64,000 nucleotides of DNA. Source: Lunatibacter salilacus (GTDB lineage: Bacteria > Bacteroidota > Bacteroidia > Cytophagales > Cyclobacteriaceae). Shown piece by piece: positions 61,578 through 64,000 of the stretch (the stretch's first letter is position 1; the number at the start of each line of letters is the position of its first letter). A program made the position numbers and the translations under genes. The notes below the pieces were generated by a model. That model was not told where the DNA came from and did no database searches. It saw only the letters and a list, made by a program, of their open reading frames with translations. The stretch spans positions 62,001-126,000 of the forward strand of contig NZ_VOLC01000006.1 of assembly GCF_009797935.1 (NCBI RefSeq). The letters run 5' to 3'.

Positions 61578-64000
61578 ATGAATAGACTTATACCATTAGT
61601 TCTCTTTTTTTCCTGTGTGGTTTGGCCTTTTAAAACTTTCGCCCAATCAGTAAATACGCTTTATGAAGTAACCGGTACTATTTACGCAAGTTCTACCGTT
61701 GCCAGCTCTTCCGCCAACTTGGCCATCGACGGGAATCTTAATACGTCCTGGGTGTCGGACAATCCTTTTCCGAATCTTTTCTATGCCAACTCGGATCAAA
61801 ATATGCTGCTAAATAAACCCCTGTCCACACCTTCTGGTATCAATCTTTTGAACGCAACAGACGGAAACCTCGGGACCTTTACCCCCTCCATTCCGCTTGT
61901 GAATGGTAATGCGGTGGCAACCTTTTATTTCACGCAGCCTACACCTATTTATATAATAGGTCTTCGTCTTGGAGGAGTCACATCAGCAGTCAATATCGAA
62001 CTATTGGATGAATTCGGAAATTCAACCAATCAGGTATATTTTCCATCCCAAAACAACGCCAACGTACGTTACACACCCAACCTCAACGGTATTGTTCAAA
62101 TAAACCTTCAGAGTACAACCTCTTTTTTTATCTATGACATCGCTGCGCTGAATGCGCCTGCAGAAGAATTCATAACCTTGGACTTGGAAGAACCCCAATG
62201 GATAAAAGAAATCCATACCAGGCATTGGACAGGTACAGGAAATGCTAGCGCTACCTCAATGTTACTTGGAACCCATCTGGATAGCCTGGTGCAGGTGGCC
62301 ACCCTTAATCCGGGAGACCTCACAGTTAAAGTCACCACTTTGCCGGAAGCTATAAAGGCTAGATATATACGGGTAGCTCACACACTAGTACAGGAGAATT
62401 TTAAAAAAGTAACCGTATTTGAAATAAATGCATTTGCCGAACCGGCACCAGAACCACCCTTGGCTGCAGTTTGGGATTCCTTTGCCGGCGTCTACCCATC
62501 ACTTTCCTCCGGCGAAGCTGTAACCGCTTCAGCCAGCTCAACAGTGGGCTCCGGACCATTCAGTCCCGAGAGAGTGATAGACAATGATTTCTCCACATCA
62601 TGGGTATCGGACAACCCGCTTCCGGATCGGTATGTCTCAAACCCCATGCAAAATATCCTCCTCGGCACTCTTGGAAGCTCCTCGAATCAGGCCAGCATGG
62701 GGAACGCCACGGACGGCTCTTTGGGAAATATGACTCCTATAATTCAACCTGCCGCCGGAGAATCTGTCGCTTGGTATTCACTTTCCATCCCAGCATCCCG
62801 CATTCACCGTTTGGGATTGCGGATCGCTGCCAATTTTAGCCACGATGTACAAATTCAGGTAATATCTACCACCGGCCAAGTCAAAAATCTCAGCTATCCG
62901 GTGGGCACTTCCGGACATCAGCGGTTTGTGGTAGAACTGGATGACGTAAACCAACTTTACCTTTCTTCCGCAGGGAATTTCAGCATTCAGGAAATGGCAG
63001 CCTACAGTCACCCGTTGACGGAACATGTCACGGTTGATTTGGGAGAGGTTAAACCTATTACATGGATACGCACCCGCCACTGGAACGGCAATAACAATTC
63101 TGTCGCAGCACAATTACTCGTGGGTGCTACTTTGGAGGATTTTACCGAAGTTGAGACCCTAGATCCTTCCCGTCTGGATTTTCAAAACATTATTCTTTCA
63201 GCCCCCATTAATGGCAGGTATATACGTATTGCCCATCAATTGGTAGACGAAAACTTCAAAAAGGCGACTGTTCAGGAAATCACTGTTTTTGATGAATTTG
63301 GGAATTACGGACCGGCTCCTACTCCAAAACCTCAGGAAAGAAGTTTTGGGGAATTGTTTGGGGTAAACACCGTTTGGGCTTGGGGCACCAATAAGGTTCC
63401 CAACATGCAAGGACCTACCGAAGGCGCAAATAAATTCAACCGTGTGGCTTCCCAGGCCAGAAACTACCACAATATCCACTGGGATACGGAAGATCCGGAT
63501 ATAGCTCCTAATTATGACCCTGCCAATCTTCAGGTGAGGTATGTCTGGACTCAATACCGTCAAGATTATTCCGACTGGCAAAATAAAGGATTTACCGTGG
63601 ATGCCACCTTCACGTTTGACAGGTTTCCCGAATCAGCATGGAATACACCGTATGCTTCGGCCTACGCCTTGGGACAAGCATTTGGCAGTTATTTTGGCCC
63701 GTCCAACGAAAACCTAATCCGGACTGTTGAGATAGGAAATGAACCTTGGACCTACAGTGATTCGACCTATACCCAGATTTTGGAAGGAATGGCCCAAGCT
63801 ATTAAATCTGAAGATCCGGAATTATTTGTATTGCCCTGCGCCCTTCAGGCATCCAATCCTGAGGCTGGAAATACGGGAACGATTAAGGATTTTATGGGAT
63901 ATAAGATTTCGGAAGCAGCGGCTCCCTATTTGGATGGAATTAACCTTCACTTATATAGTTATATCCGCAATGATCAAGGCATCAGGTTAGCAGTTCATCC
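61578..64000 (+). CDS. Secreted glycoside-hydrolase-like protein with duplicated discoidin-like modules (partial, runs off window)
   Basis: An uninterrupted frame runs from ATG 61578 to the window end (807 codons, no stop). It begins with a signal peptide (MNRLIPLVLFFSCVVWPFK, ending FAQS). Two ~285-residue modules follow: SWVSDN at 57-62 and 341-346, NATDGNLG/NATDGSLG, RHWTG near 215 and RHWNG near 500, and RYIRVAHTLVQENFKK/RYIRIAHQLVDENFKK. These resemble F5/8-type C (discoidin) carbohydrate-binding folds. The C-terminal region from about residue 595 has VEIGNEPW (NEP at 721-723) and INLHLYSY, as in clan GH-A hydrolases, with Glu722 the likely acid/base. The specific family and substrate are not determined. 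Confidence 0.85.
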   Translation, partial: MNRLIPLVLFFSCVVWPFKTFAQSVNTLYEVTGTIYASSTVASSSANLAIDGNLNTSWVSDNPFPNLFYANSDQNMLLNKPLSTPSGINLLNATDGNLGTFTPSIPLVNGNAVATFYFTQPTPIYIIGLRLGGVTSAVNIELLDEFGNSTNQVYFPSQNNANVRYTPNLNGIVQINLQSTTSFFIYDIAALNAPAEEFITLDLEEPQWIKEIHTRHWTGTGNASATSMLLGTHLDSLVQVATLNPGDLTVKVTTLPEAIKARYIRVAHTLVQENFKKVTVFEINAFAEPAPEPPLAAVWDSFAGVYPSLSSGEAVTASASSTVGSGPFSPERVIDNDFSTSWVSDNPLPDRYVSNPMQNILLGTLGSSSNQASMGNATDGSLGNMTPIIQPAAGESVAWYSLSIPASRIHRLGLRIAANFSHDVQIQVISTTGQVKNLSYPVGTSGHQRFVVELDDVNQLYLSSAGNFSIQEMAAYSHPLTEHVTVDLGEVKPITWIRTRHWNGNNNSVAAQLLVGATLEDFTEVETLDPSRLDFQNIILSAPINGRYIRIAHQLVDENFKKATVQEITVFDEFGNYGPAPTPKPQERSFGELFGVNTVWAWGTNKVPNMQGPTEGANKFNRVASQARNYHNIHWDTEDPDIAPNYDPANLQVRYVWTQYRQDYSDWQNKGFTVDATFTFDRFPESAWNTPYASAYALGQAFGSYFGPSNENLIRTVEIGNEPWTYSDSTYTQILEGMAQAIKSEDPELFVLPCALQASNPEAGNTGTIKDFMGYKISEAAAPYLDGINLHLYSYIRNDQGIRLAVH

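Noticed and set aside
61120-64000. Antisense frames on the minus strand opposite the terminal hydrolase (for example 63198-63581)
   Set aside because: The plus strand has one uninterrupted frame of over 800 codons with a signal peptide and internal repeats, so the shorter opposite frames are shadows.
1-64000. tRNA or rRNA genes
   Set aside because: No cloverleaf with conserved GGTTCGAATCC-type T-arm or rRNA core sequence was noticed on either strand by eye; a tRNAscan-SE run would settle this.

Overview
The window looks like chromosomal DNA of a Bacteroidota bacterium, most likely order Cytophagales, family Cyclobacteriaceae. The family-level placement is inference. Supporting signs are a SusC/SusD pair under an ECF sigma factor and FecR anti-sigma, promoters of the TTTG-N19-TAnnTTTG type, weak Shine-Dalgarno sequences, many secreted carbohydrate-active and sulfatase-type proteins, DUF4221 and DUF6364 families, and short palindromic intergenic repeats. 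I saw no rRNA, tRNA or CRISPR array.

Layout. 1-930: two truncated transposase genes meet head to head at a perfect 20-bp palindrome. 962-3190: amino-sugar genes (NagB-type deaminase and a divergent NagX-like membrane acyltransferase). 3491-5983: copper-type P-ATPase. 6145-12716: a catabolic block on the minus strand (DUF6807 protein, ThuA protein, Gfo/Idh/MocA oxidoreductase, mannonate dehydratase) with a divergent LacI-type regulator. 12888-15764: DUF4349 lipoprotein, DEAD-box helicase, and a PIN/DUF6364 toxin-antitoxin pair. 15845-19855: DUF1549/DUF1553 cytochrome lipoprotein, bicupin and ureidoglycolate-lyase-like gene. 20385-27137: Lrp-type regulator followed by a complete sufBCDSE-DUF59-bacilliredoxin operon. 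27435-32076: citrate synthase, a DEAD-box helicase with a structured leader, a GAF protein and RsmE. 32225-36318: two secreted hydrolases (CocE/NonD and penicillin-acylase type). 36424-42815: sigma factor, FecR, SusC, SusD. 43031-44249: a gene remnant with two frameshifts. 44365-48353: lipoprotein, ROK kinase, CvfB-like RNA-binding protein, AGCS symporter. 48665-57399: DUF4221 lipoprotein, Fic protein, Xaa-Pro aminopeptidase, acyl-CoA oxidase/dehydrogenase and SLC13 permease. 57848-64000: sulfatase remnant, enolase-superfamily enzyme, lactonase, CDGSH protein, and the 5' part of a large secreted glycoside-hydrolase-like protein that runs off the window.

How the genes work together. The suf operon supplies Fe-S clusters. 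The LacI-controlled block, NagB/NagX, ROK kinase, SusC/D, lactonase plus enolase-superfamily dehydratase, and the terminal hydrolase point to scavenging of polysaccharides and uronic or aldonic acids. The accessory signals I rate highest are an array of eight TTTAA[G/T]GTCA half-sites directly upstream of fic, a leader stem covering the ribosome-binding region of the second DEAD-box gene, a cluster of TTTAGA/TCTAAA half-sites before sufB, an inverted repeat enclosing the toxin-antitoxin promoter, several families of structured intergenic repeats, and the duplicated ~285-residue module in the terminal hydrolase.
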